A DNA stretch of 33,007 bases. It comes from UBA9715 sp045614225. GTDB lineage: Bacteria; Actinomycetota; Coriobacteriia; Coriobacteriales; Eggerthellaceae. Below are positions 1 through 7,095 of the stretch, in pieces; the first letter of the stretch is position 1, and the number at the start of each line of letters is the position of its first letter. The stretch covers positions 1-33,007 of the forward strand of contig JAZLCO010000114.1 of assembly GCA_045614225.1 (NCBI GenBank). Direction: 5' to 3'. Both the position numbers and the translations under genes were made by a program. The notes beneath the pieces were generated by a model, which was given only the letters and a program-made list of their open reading frames with translations, ran no database searches and was not told the DNA's origin.

Positions 1-241
1 CACACAAGTCAGCATACCCGATGCGGCCTTCGCAATCATGAGTCTCGAAGCCCATGCACTCAGCGATTTCAAGGGCCGCTGTCAGAGCAGCACGCGGACC
101 TGGCCCATACGGAGCTTCTGCCGCCGCTTCGTCCAACTCCTCAATGCTCGCAATGCGCACCAAGGTGTCGAGATCGGCAATCACATCTTCCCAATGGTTT
201 TCTATATAGGTATCGATTGCATCTTGCAGCATTTCGCTCAT
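1..241 (-). CDS. M20 family dipeptidase (Sapep/PepV-like), N-terminal part
   Basis: The reverse strand encodes an open N-terminus of 80 residues with no stop before the window edge. It begins MSEMLQDAIDTYIENHW and continues through DLDTLVRIASIEE and an APYGPGPRAAL segment. That layout (amphipathic helix, LVRI/S segment, PFGxGP-type segment, then a helix and GF) is typical of the start of M20 metallodipeptidases of the Sapep/PepV type, which hydrolyse dipeptides in the cytoplasm using two metal ions. The metal ligands and catalytic domain lie outside the window. Two adjacent ATG codons (244 and 241) could be the start; an AAGGA lies 6 bases before 241 and a GGAG lies 8 bases before 244. Family assignment rests on the N-terminus only. 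Confidence 0.65.
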   Translation of the reverse strand, partial: MSEMLQDAIDTYIENHWEDVIADLDTLVRIASIEELDEAAAEAPYGPGPRAALTAALEIAECMGFETHDCEGRIGYADLC

Positions 242-346
242 CATCCGTCCTTCTCCAAACTCCGCAGGTCATGCGCCATGACGACGCTCGAGCGTTTCCT
301 TTTCTTGTCAGTATACGAATTTTCCCCGTAAATGGTCGCATTCGGC

Positions 347-352
347 TATAAT
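347..352 (+). promoter_or_regulatory. -10 element of the tRNA-Leu promoter
   Basis: A perfect TATAAT lies 10 bases before the first base of tRNA-Leu, so transcription would start only a few bases ahead of the mature 5' end. I see no good -35 hexamer at 16-18 bp spacing. Confidence 0.5.
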
Positions 353-362
353 CCTGTTTTGC

Positions 363-447
363 GCCCGAGTGGCGGAATGGCAGACGCGGTGGTCTCAAAA
401 ACCTCTGTCCAAAAGACGTGTGAGTTCGAATCTCACCTCGGGCACCA
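363..447 (+). tRNA. tRNA-Leu (anticodon CAA)
   Basis: The sequence folds as a class II tRNA with a long variable arm. The acceptor arms are GCCCGAG and CTCGGGC, followed by discriminator A and an encoded CCA. The D arm contains GGCGGAATGGCAGACGC. The anticodon loop CTCAAAA gives CAA, which reads UUG. The T arm is GTGAG-TTCGAAT-CTCAC. The anticodon stem (GTGGT against ACCTC) has one U-U mismatch. It is transcribed as a single gene with its own terminator immediately downstream. Confidence 0.95.
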
Positions 448-460
448 CTCAGCATGAAAA

Positions 461-486
461 GACTCCCAGTAACGGGAGTCTTTCTT
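461..486 (+). terminator. Rho-independent terminator of tRNA-Leu
   Basis: A 7-bp perfect stem (GACTCCC and GGGAGTC) encloses a 6-base loop and is followed by TTTCTT, 13 bases after the tRNA CCA end. Confidence 0.85.
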
Positions 487-606
487 ATTTGCTGCTAGGC
501 AACAAAGCCGTAAATAGGATGAAAAACTACTGCAATTTTATTAAGATTTTCATGTGTTTCGTTTGGCTCTCACCAGCCAATAAACAACGAAGAGAGAGGG
601 AAGAAA

Positions 607-1104
607 ATGTTGAACAAGAAGGTTATCGCGCTCGTCGCAGCAGCGGCACTGGCAGCGTGCCTGGGCTTGGCGGGATGCGGTGGTTCTCAAGCAGCTTCGA
701 GCAGTGCTGCAGCATCCAATGCGGCAGCTCCTGCAAGCACCGCAGCATCCGACACCGCGGCTTCTGCGAGCGCCGCAGCAGCTAGCGCTACGGCAGCCTC
801 TTCGAACGCTGCACCAGCCAGCACCACAGCAGCTAGCCCCGCAGCAACCAACACTGCACAGGCCAGCCCTGCAGCAGCACCGGCCACGAACTCCTACATC
901 GGCGATCAGGCGGCCCTGGATATCGCCCTTGCAGATGCCGGCTTCTCCGCAGCTGACGTCTTCGGGCTCGAAGTTGAGCTCGACCTCGATTCCGCAGTTG
1001 TGCACTACGATGTCAACTTCAAACAGGGCAACTTGGAGTATGACTATGACATCGACGCAACGACTGGCGCAATTATTCAGGCAAGATCGGAAATTGACGA
1101 CTAG
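607..1104 (+). CDS. Ala/Ser-rich lipoprotein with PepSY-like C-terminus
   Basis: This 165-residue protein begins with a lysine-flanked hydrophobic signal and a lipobox (LGLAGC, Cys at residue 24), so it should be lipid-anchored outside the membrane. Residues 27-95 are a low-complexity Ala/Ser/Thr/Pro linker. The C-terminal 70 residues (YIGDQAALDIALADAGF to the end, with a VHYDV/YDYDID strand pair and an ATTGAII turn) match the PepSY pattern of a helix followed by antiparallel strands. PepSY domains are often linked to protease inhibition or metal handling, but no specific role can be assigned here. A purine-rich AGAGGGA site precedes ATG 607. The gene stands alone, ends at a strong terminator, and is convergent with the next gene. 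Confidence 0.85.
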   Translation: MLNKKVIALVAAAALAACLGLAGCGGSQAASSSAAASNAAAPASTAASDTAASASAAAASATAASSNAAPASTTAASPAATNTAQASPAAAPATNSYIGDQAALDIALADAGFSAADVFGLEVELDLDSAVVHYDVNFKQGNLEYDYDIDATTGAIIQARSEIDD

Positions 1105-1140
1105 CGATGCGTCCAACCTCCGCAATCGCGAATTGGAAAC

Positions 1141-1176
1141 AACGAAGGGCCTCCGTACTGGAGGCCCTTCGTTTTG
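1141..1176. terminator. Bidirectional terminator between convergent genes
   Basis: A 14-bp perfect stem (AACGAAGGGCCTCC and its complement) with a 5-base loop lies between the lipoprotein gene and the leftward zinc-ribbon gene. T-rich sequence on the plus side and the complementary AA on the other let it serve both directions. Confidence 0.85.
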
Positions 1177-1194
1177 CATCAAGCTGTTCTGCCG

Positions 1195-2310
1195 TTATTT
1201 GACTATATGAATCTTTCCAATGAGCGGAAGCTCGTTCATGTCTCCGTTGTATGCGCTGACAATGCCCATGATGAGCATGACAAACAGATAGAGGCCTAGG
1301 ATCATGCCGATGAATATCATGCTCGTGAGTGCACTGATGACGAACCCAATGCACAGCACCACATTGTTGTTCAGGTGATGCGTGATGAACTCGTCGTCTT
1401 GATCGCGCACAACCAAGCAGATGATGAGGCCAATCAGTCCGGAAACGTAAAGCGTCATCATGAAAGCGCGCTTCGTGGCCGATTGAGGCGGCCAAACCTG
1501 GCGAGCAGCCTGTTGCGCCTGTTGCCACGCTTGACCCGGTTGTCCAGGCTGGCCCGTGTTCTGCCCATAGGCATCCTGCTCGTAAGACCGCTGGCTGCTG
1601 TAGTGTGCATTCGGCGAAGCGCCCTGCTGATAGAACGGCATCGTGTAGCCTGCCGGTTGAGCGCCTTGCGGCGGTTCCGGCGCTTGCGACGCCTGTGGCG
1701 CCTGCGCACCTGCGACTGCGGCACCCGCAGCACCCGCAGCCCCGACCGCCGCTGCAGTACCTGCTACACCAGCTCCAGCTGCTTGCGCTTGTTGCGCCGC
1801 TTGTGCTGCCTGCGCCTGTTGCGCTGCTTGCGCTTGCTGCGCGGCCTGCTCGCTTTGAGCTTTTGCTGCCGCTTCAGCCTCCGCATGCTCCGCAATGGGG
1901 CGGATGGTCTCCTCGTTCGCCTGAACCGCTGCCTCGAGGGATTCGACCATCTGCTCGTACTCGGGAGCAATCTCGCCCGCAGCGCTGCTTGCAGCCTCAG
2001 CGGTGTATACGTCGACTTCCTCCGTAACTTCCGCAGCGCCATCAGAGTCAATGTCGATGACTGCATCCTCTACGATTGTTTCAACAACATCGACGTCTTC
2101 TTCCGCTTCTCCGGAGCTGACAGCTACCTCGGTCTCGACAGCTTCTTCGGAGCTGACAACGACCTCAGTTTCAACGACTTGGTCAACTGTCTCTTCGATG
2201 GTCTGCTCGACCGTCTCCTCGACGGTTTCCACAACGGAAACAGCCGTTCCACAGTTCGTGCAAAACGCTGCGCCTTCGATGATTTCCTGACCGCAGTTCG
2301 TGCAAAGCAT
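1195..2310 (-). CDS. Zinc-ribbon membrane protein with DUF4870-like C-terminus
   Basis: This 371-residue protein opens with a zinc ribbon (CTNCGQEIIEGAAFCTNCG, two CxxC knuckles in residues 3-20). A long acidic Val/Glu-rich stretch (about 25-110) follows, then an Ala/Gln-rich low-complexity region with repeated QQAQAA units (about 145-205) and a Gly/Pro/Gln segment. The last 100 residues carry three hydrophobic helices with the FITHHLNNNVVLCIGF signature, resembling DUF4870-type small membrane domains. It probably sits in the cytoplasmic membrane with the ribbon inside; the function is unknown. The start has a strong GGAGG 7 bases before ATG 2310. It lies 12 bp after the aldolase gene and is probably co-transcribed with it, though no functional link is evident. 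Confidence 0.8.
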   Translation of the reverse strand: MLCTNCGQEIIEGAAFCTNCGTAVSVVETVEETVEQTIEETVDQVVETEVVVSSEEAVETEVAVSSGEAEEDVDVVETIVEDAVIDIDSDGAAEVTEEVDVYTAEAASSAAGEIAPEYEQMVESLEAAVQANEETIRPIAEHAEAEAAAKAQSEQAAQQAQAAQQAQAAQAAQQAQAAGAGVAGTAAAVGAAGAAGAAVAGAQAPQASQAPEPPQGAQPAGYTMPFYQQGASPNAHYSSQRSYEQDAYGQNTGQPGQPGQAWQQAQQAARQVWPPQSATKRAFMMTLYVSGLIGLIICLVVRDQDDEFITHHLNNNVVLCIGFVISALTSMIFIGMILGLYLFVMLIMGIVSAYNGDMNELPLIGKIHIVK

Positions 2311-2322
2311 AGCGGCACCTCC

Positions 2323-3273
2323 TTAGAGAGCGAACTCTTTCTGACCATTGAAGACAGCCAGCGCATCAGCGACCGAGTAGTCAGCCAGCGTGACGGCGCT
2401 GATGGCACGCGTCAAGCGTACCGCTTCGTCGAGCGAGCGCTGATGGATGTTGCGCCCTGTGGCATTGCCGCAGGCACCGCCCACGTGAATCTGATCGTAG
2501 AGCTGCGTGAGGAACGTCTCAGCATCGACCGTTGAACCACCGGCACAAACCAAGCCAGTGCGACCCGAAGCCTTCGACGCGATGGCAAGCGCCTCTGCAG
2601 GCGTGCGCGTGTCGTCGCCTTCGGGTTTGGGCGGGTTGACCTTGACGAAGTCGGCACCGAGGCAGAGAGCCACGCCAGCAGCACCAGCGATGAGGTCTGG
2701 GTCTTTCTCGGCAAGGACGGCCTTGCCGCGCGGGTAGATCCACAGCACGACAAGCAAGCCTTCGGCGTGAGCCTCAGCGATGAGCTCGCCAGCTTCGGCC
2801 ATCATCGTGGCCTCGTACTCGCTACCAAGGTAAATCGTGTAGCCAAGACCGACGATGTTCACACCCGAATCGCGCATGGCCAGCACGGCGTCCAAGCCAT
2901 GCAGCAACGGCGAATAAGGATCCTCTTGAGAAGTCTTGACCAAGTTGGTCTTCGAGTTCATTTTGACCAGGTAGTTGATGTTTGGATAGTCGGCCGCATA
3001 GCGGGCGATGAGGCCGCGCTGCCCTGCCATAACTCCGCAGACACCCTGATCGGCGATCCTGAACAGATGCTCAGGCTCGCAGTCGGCAAGGTCGATGTCC
3101 TCGCCGTCATCGAAGAAGTCCTTGTTCATATGTTCGATTTTTTGATCGCAAGCAAACAACATGAGGCGGCCGGTCTCGCGGGTGGCCTTCATGTAGTTGT
3201 CGATGTACACCTCGCGCATCTCTGGCGAGACGTCAACGGGCACCTTCACCTGATCGCGTGTAATGCTGGGCAT
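2323..3273 (-). CDS. Class I fructose-bisphosphate aldolase, archaeal/FbaB-type (DeoC/LacD family)
   Basis: The 316-residue protein is a TIM-barrel aldolase of the DeoC/FbaB/LacD family. Diagnostic segments are FACDQKIEHMN (phosphate and substrate end), GVMAGQRGLIARY, VVLWIYPRG, and ADFVKVNPP, whose Lys is the expected Schiff-base residue, followed by LVCAGGSTVD and the GGACGNATGRNIHQR phosphate-binding loop. The likely reaction is reversible cleavage of fructose-1,6-bisphosphate or a related sugar phosphate in the cytoplasm. A longer reading frame starts 23 codons upstream, but ATG 3273 has an ideal AAGGAGG 6 bases ahead and gives the family N-terminus. A TACAAT -10-like element lies on the reverse strand at 3307-3312. 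The substrate could be another ketose phosphate. Confidence 0.88.
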   Translation of the reverse strand: MPSITRDQVKVPVDVSPEMREVYIDNYMKATRETGRLMLFACDQKIEHMNKDFFDDGEDIDLADCEPEHLFRIADQGVCGVMAGQRGLIARYAADYPNINYLVKMNSKTNLVKTSQEDPYSPLLHGLDAVLAMRDSGVNIVGLGYTIYLGSEYEATMMAEAGELIAEAHAEGLLVVLWIYPRGKAVLAEKDPDLIAGAAGVALCLGADFVKVNPPKPEGDDTRTPAEALAIASKASGRTGLVCAGGSTVDAETFLTQLYDQIHVGGACGNATGRNIHQRSLDEAVRLTRAISAVTLADYSVADALAVFNGQKEFAL

Positions 3274-3427
3274 TTTATCCTCCTTGATTGGATTTTTACC
3301 GACTCTATTGTAGCGTTTTTCACATATCCAGTTGGTCGACATTAGAGACTGGAGAACAAGGCATTAAACCGCAGGTCACATCGCAGAACGCAGCTAGCTC
3401 ACTGGCCACTGGAACAACAAAACCCGA

Positions 3428-3793
3428 TTAAAACCACTCGCGTTTCGATTTCACGTAGATCTCGTCGAATTCGGTTTGCGATTTCGTGAGATATATCACG
3501 CCTTCGATGATTGCGATGACCCAGATGACGGCTGCAGCCAAACCTATCGTGAAAATACTTCCGACGATGCTGACGGTCAGCATGATGAATGCCGTCTGGT
3601 TGTAGCCAAGGTAGAACTTGTGCATTCCGAAAACGCCGAGGAAAATGGCCAAAAGCCCTGCGGCAATATGATCCTTGCGATACTCAGCTTGGAGGGCCAA
3701 ATCCCGACGAGCGTTGACGTCAGGATCACCGTAGCTCGGCGGTTGGTACTCCGGGCTGCCATATGTGCCACGCCAGTATTGCTCCTCGCTCAT
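3428..3793 (-). CDS. TM2 domain membrane protein
   Basis: The 121-residue protein has a polar Tyr/Pro-rich N-terminus and then a TM2 domain. This starts with a Lys-Asp pair (RKDHIAAGLLAIFLGVFG), followed by the hallmark MHKFYLGY turn and a second hydrophobic pair ending in an acidic WVIAIIEGVIYL helix. TM2 proteins are small two-helix membrane proteins of unknown biochemical role. The ATG overlaps the stop of the upstream VTT gene by 4 bases (ATGA), so translation is probably coupled. It is the last gene of a leftward membrane-protein cluster. Confidence 0.88.
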   Translation of the reverse strand: MSEEQYWRGTYGSPEYQPPSYGDPDVNARRDLALQAEYRKDHIAAGLLAIFLGVFGMHKFYLGYNQTAFIMLTVSIVGSIFTIGLAAAVIWVIAIIEGVIYLTKSQTEFDEIYVKSKREWF

Positions 3794-4557
3794 GATTGCT
3801 CCCCTTTTCCGAGGGCGTCCATGATGCGGTCGCGGAAGATGATGCCCACAGCGGCAACGATCGCAACGATGGCAACGACGACGATAGGGCCGACAATGTC
3901 GCCTTCAGCAAGGCCGTAAGCGGTATACGTTGATGCGAGCACGCCTGGAATGCGAGCCACGTTCGACAGGATGACAAATCGCTTGAGGTCCATGTCGGTC
4001 AGCGGAACCAAATACGTGAACACATCCTTGGGCATGCCGGGGATGAGGAACAGTATGAACACGATAATGTCGAGCTTGCCCGATTTTTCGAAGGTTCGAA
4101 ACTTCTCGAGATGCTCGGTCGACACCATGTTCTGCACGAACGGCGCTCCGAGTTTATGCACGAGCTGGTAGATAAGCGCGCTCGAGCATACGCAGCCAAC
4201 GAGAATGATCAGCGCGCCAAGCCACGGCCCGTACATGAGACCAGCTGCGAGTTGTACGACTTCGCCTGGGATGATCGCAACGACAATTTGCAGGAATTGC
4301 ATACCCAGCAACACGAATACGCCAGCTGGACCCGCTTCCTGAAGACGCTCGACCATTCGCTCCGGTCCGCCCTCTGTGAACAGGTCGGTAATATACGGCC
4401 ACGCGATGACCACGATGACGCAAACCAGCGCAAAGAACGCGATGAGCCCGCCGAATTTGAAGATGTCGCCTGCCTCCATCGTATGGCCGGCGACAGTTCT
4501 CTCTTCGTGCGCTTTCTCGCGTATCGTTTCTCGTTTTGTCTGCTCTTCAGGGCTCAA
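3790..4557 (-). CDS. TVP38/TMEM64 (VTT/DedA-like) membrane protein
   Basis: The 255-residue integral membrane protein has a charged N-terminus, a first helix (about 33-55), then the VTT core. The core includes QIVVAIIPGEVVQLAAG, a YGPWLGALIILVG helix, and the IPGMPKDVFTYLVPLT re-entrant-like segment. It ends with an ARIPGVLAST segment and a final helix. The family is implicated in lipid scrambling and envelope homeostasis in other organisms; the precise role here is inferred. The reading frame opens with TTG at 4557, one base after the stop of the PRC-barrel gene, with GAGGA 8 bases ahead inside that gene. The TTG start and tight packing suggest translational coupling. An alternative ATG occurs 25 codons later. 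Confidence 0.85.
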   Translation of the reverse strand: MSPEEQTKRETIREKAHEERTVAGHTMEAGDIFKFGGLIAFFALVCVIVVIAWPYITDLFTEGGPERMVERLQEAGPAGVFVLLGMQFLQIVVAIIPGEVVQLAAGLMYGPWLGALIILVGCVCSSALIYQLVHKLGAPFVQNMVSTEHLEKFRTFEKSGKLDIIVFILFLIPGMPKDVFTYLVPLTDMDLKRFVILSNVARIPGVLASTYTAYGLAEGDIVGPIVVVAIVAIVAAVGIIFRDRIMDALGKGEQS

Positions 4558-4558
4558 T

Positions 4559-5398
4559 CTAATCGTCCTCGCGCGATGCTTTGTCGAACTCTTCCTTGAA
4601 CGCCGAGAACATTCCCTTGGTGCGTCCGAGCTGGCGACCCACCACGAACGCTCCTTCGTTCACGGCTTCGCCAGTTTTCTCGGCCACCTTCTTGGCAACA
4701 GGCTTGGCCTGCTCGACTTTCTCGTCGACCGCAACCTTGGCCTTGGCAGCGCCCTTCTTGGCCTTGTCCGTAACAACGGCGGTCGCCTTCCCGGCAGCCG
4801 CCGCCGCACCGCCTTCGATGGGCAACTCGAGCGTACGGTCTGCTACGAGGATAGCTCCTGTTTCGGTCGCTTCATCCGGGTCTTCGCCGTTGTACTCCCC
4901 CATGGGAGCAAGCGCGATACCCTGACCGCGTCTGAAGCCTTTGATGTAACTGGCAGGAATGATTCGCTTGCCGAGCAGCGCATCGTTTGCGGCACCGTTT
5001 TCGGTGGAAACGCGCACAATAGCGCCTGACTCGCGATCGAACGTCACCACGTCGATGTAACCGATGAAATCGCCCGACGCGGTCATGACGGGCATGCCGA
5101 CCCATATGACGCATTTGTCCCAATCGAGATCGAGCGCCTTACGGGCGCCTTTGTCGGTTGCAGTTGTATCGTCATGCACGACTATTCGATTGTCATCATC
5201 GATATCAAAGCCGTCGATGGCCACAAACAGGTCTTTCCGATGAAACATGAGCGCAGCATCGGGACGCTTGACCGTGAACCCGACGACCCGCTTCTCAGAA
5301 GGATGGAATACAAATCGGCGCACCTTGCCGATTTTCTTTCCCTTGGAGGAAACAACCTTTCGGCCAAAGAGACTCTTGGTTGTCAGTTGCGATGCCAT
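4559..5398 (-). CDS. PRC-barrel domain protein with Ala/Lys-rich tail
   Basis: The 279-residue protein has a PRC-barrel in residues 4-75 (SLFGRKVVSSKGKKIGKVRR, then a VVGFTV strand and FVAIDGFD). A second barrel-like repeat spans about 90-165 (WVGMPVMTASGDFIGYIDVV, then KRIIPASYIKG). Residues 205-250 form a Lys/Ala/Val heptad-like helix resembling LEA-type or apolipoprotein-like helices. No signal peptide or membrane span is seen, so it is probably cytoplasmic or peripheral. PRC-barrels are small beta-barrels found in ribosome maturation and photosynthetic proteins and often mediate protein binding; no specific function can be given. It sits between the YtxH-like gene and the VTT gene in one leftward cluster. 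Confidence 0.8.
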   Translation of the reverse strand: MASQLTTKSLFGRKVVSSKGKKIGKVRRFVFHPSEKRVVGFTVKRPDAALMFHRKDLFVAIDGFDIDDDNRIVVHDDTTATDKGARKALDLDWDKCVIWVGMPVMTASGDFIGYIDVVTFDRESGAIVRVSTENGAANDALLGKRIIPASYIKGFRRGQGIALAPMGEYNGEDPDEATETGAILVADRTLELPIEGGAAAAAGKATAVVTDKAKKGAAKAKVAVDEKVEQAKPVAKKVAEKTGEAVNEGAFVVGRQLGRTKGMFSAFKEEFDKASREDD

Positions 5399-5425
5399 GA
5401 ATCGTCCTCGTCAAACCATGCAGAA

Positions 5426-5453
5426 GCGCCCGATGCACAAAGCGGTCGGGCGC
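5426..5453 (-). terminator. Intercistronic hairpin after the YtxH-like gene
   Basis: An 8-bp perfect stem (GCGCCCGA and TCGGGCGC) encloses a 12-base loop, 40 bases after the YtxH stop on the reverse strand. It is followed only by TTCTGC, so it may attenuate or stabilise rather than fully terminate. Confidence 0.4.
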
Positions 5454-5492
5454 ATCGAGTGCTATCGCTTGAGTTGGCTGAAACGCCAGAGC

Positions 5493-5864
5493 TTACTCGG
5501 CGACGGCTTCCTTGACTTCTTCGGCAGCCGCCTTGGTTGCTTCAGCATTCGCGGCAACCTGAGCAGCGATGCGCTGGCGAGCAGCCTCGATCTTCTCGCG
5601 CAGCTCGTCATCAGCAACGCTCGCGGCTGGAGCGGCGGGAGCAGCAACGCCCTTGGTGAGGCTTGCAGCCTTTTCCTGAGCCGACTTGATGGCGTCCTGA
5701 GCCGACGCGGGGAAGCCAGCACCGAAATCCTTGGCTTCATCAGTAACGGCATTTGCCTTCTCGGCAACCAGCGCACGTGTCTGCTCGCCAGTTTGCGGAG
5801 CCAGCAGAAGGGCTGCAATGACGCCAAGAGCGGCACCAGTAACGAAGCTCGAAATCCTACCCAT
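5493..5864 (-). CDS. YtxH-like small membrane-anchored protein
   Basis: The 123-residue protein starts with a short Gly-rich hydrophobic helix followed by the APQTGEQTR motif (GAALGVIAALLLAPQTGE), which is the YtxH signature. The remainder is Ala/Lys/Glu-rich amphipathic helix, predicted cytoplasmic. YtxH proteins are associated with general stress regulons in Firmicutes; extending that role here is inference. ATG 5864 has an AGGAGG 6 bases upstream. A near-consensus promoter precedes it, making it the first gene of the YtxH, PRC-barrel, VTT and TM2 run. Confidence 0.8.
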   Translation of the reverse strand: MGRISSFVTGAALGVIAALLLAPQTGEQTRALVAEKANAVTDEAKDFGAGFPASAQDAIKSAQEKAASLTKGVAAPAAPAASVADDELREKIEAARQRIAAQVAANAEATKAAAEEVKEAVAE

Positions 5865-5899
5865 GTTTGCCTCCTAGCAACGTAAATCACGTATGTCTG

Positions 5900-5927
5900 A
5901 TTATACGCATGCTTCGCCAATTGCCAA
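5900..5927 (-). promoter_or_regulatory. Sigma-70-type promoter for the YtxH/PRC/VTT/TM2 cluster
   Basis: On the reverse strand TTGGCA (5922-5927) is followed after 16 bases by a perfect TATAAT (5900-5905), about 36 bases before the YtxH ATG. Confidence 0.75.
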
Positions 5928-6010
5928 AATGTTAAATGGCAATAATTCATGAGCGTTTTACGATTCGTTGCTAAGGCGTAAGCTTCCGAGTGGTGTTGAT
6001 AAACAACACG

Positions 6011-6069
6011 GTGCCCCCTGGAAAGGCCGCGCCACTTTCAAGCAATGGCGCACCCTTTCCAAGAGGCAC
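6011..6069 (-). terminator. Large imperfect hairpin downstream of the Ddl-like gene
   Basis: Outer arms (GTGCCCCCTGGAAAGG and CCTTTCCAAGAGGCAC) and an inner GCGCCA/TGGCGC stem make a long hairpin 26 bases past the ddl stop. On the reverse strand it is followed by GTGTTGTTT. A second small hairpin, GTGTTG-ATAAA-CAACAC, lies at 5993-6009. It probably ends the four-gene leftward operon. Confidence 0.5.
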
Positions 6070-6095
6070 TGTTACACTTCGCCGATCGATGGTCT

Positions 6096-7085
6096 TTAGA
6101 CGTATTTCGAGACGAGTTCGTCGAGAACCTGGGACAGCGTCAAACCAGCAGCCTCGATTGCTGCAGGGAACAGCGAGTGGCTCGTCATGCCGGGAACGAT
6201 GTCGACCTCGAAGCAACGGGCGCAGCCGCCATCCCAAATCATGTCGATACGACCCAGGTCGACGACGCTGTATGCGCGATAGACCTCGAGAGCGGCGCGT
6301 TCGATTTCAGCGCGGATTGCCTGGGCTTCCTCGTCGTTGCTCCACAGCGACCCCAGTCGCACCGGGCAGTAGAAGTCAACAAGCTCGTAATTCAAACGCG
6401 CTTCAGTGTCAAAGAAGCCACGACGTGGCACGATCTCGACCGGCGGTAATGCATACGCATCCCAACCCGTGCCCAAGATCGACACGGAAAGCTCGACGCC
6501 TTCGATCCACTGCTCGATGTTGACAGCATCGTCGTATGACAGCGCGTCAAGGATTGCCTCGCCCAGGTCGTCCTGGCATTCAACGCGGTGGATGCCGAGC
6601 GCCGAACCACCGTGTGCCGGCTTCACGCAGACGGGATAGCCACCCGGGATGCGCTCCTCGATGAGATCGAGAGCCGACGCAGCACCCATGGTCGTGAACG
6701 CATCACGGGCGATGTAGACGCCCGGAGGCCAAGAAGCCACGCCATCGACCTCACCGGAAACCTGGCGATATTTGATGAGCGACGAATGCAATGCGTCCTT
6801 GTTCCACGAACGATGGCACACGCTGGCCGGCGAGCCAATGAATGGAATATCGAGGAACTCGAGCAAGCTTTGAATCGTGCCGTCTTCGCCGTGTTTACCA
6901 TGCAATGCGTTGTAAACAACGTCAGGCCGTTCGCTGCGCAGCGTGGGAACGAGCGCTTCAGTCGTGTCGAGCGGAACTGGGCGATGGCCCGCCTCTTCTA
7001 GAGCGGCGCAGATGTTCTTGCCGCTAATCAGCGAAAACTCGCGTTCAAACGAGGTTCCGCCCATGAGTACTGCTACTTTTGCCAT
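6096..7085 (-). CDS. ddl: D-alanine--D-alanine ligase family ATP-grasp enzyme with altered active-site residues
   Basis: The 329-residue protein has the full Ddl layout. It shows GGTSFERE (residues 9-16), HGKHGEDG (62-69), the ATP-binding VKPAHGGSALG (154-164), EQWIEGVELS (191-200), GRIDMIW (278-284) and PGMTSHSLFP (298-307). Ddl joins two D-Ala with ATP for peptidoglycan. Aligned by eye to E. coli DdlB, two conserved positions differ. The omega-loop KY is R230-L231, so the Tyr that shapes dipeptide versus depsipeptide specificity is Leu. The metal-ligand Asn of the ExN motif is Asp (FEVD, residues 292-295). ATG 7085 has AGGAAAG in place; the longer frame upstream lacks support. It follows the aminotransferase by 10 bp. 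It may be the housekeeping Ddl or a specialised ligase. Confidence 0.82.
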   Translation of the reverse strand: MAKVAVLMGGTSFEREFSLISGKNICAALEEAGHRPVPLDTTEALVPTLRSERPDVVYNALHGKHGEDGTIQSLLEFLDIPFIGSPASVCHRSWNKDALHSSLIKYRQVSGEVDGVASWPPGVYIARDAFTTMGAASALDLIEERIPGGYPVCVKPAHGGSALGIHRVECQDDLGEAILDALSYDDAVNIEQWIEGVELSVSILGTGWDAYALPPVEIVPRRGFFDTEARLNYELVDFYCPVRLGSLWSNDEEAQAIRAEIERAALEVYRAYSVVDLGRIDMIWDGGCARCFEVDIVPGMTSHSLFPAAIEAAGLTLSQVLDELVSKYV

Positions 7086-7095
7086 AAAGTCTTTC

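Noticed and set aside
369..785. Plus-strand frame starting inside tRNA-Leu
   Set aside because: It begins in the tRNA, crosses its terminator and overlaps the real lipoprotein gene in another frame.
1375..2535. Long plus-strand frame of 386 codons
   Set aside because: It lies antisense across the zinc-ribbon and aldolase genes; its product is Arg/Leu-rich low complexity and it has no ribosome site.
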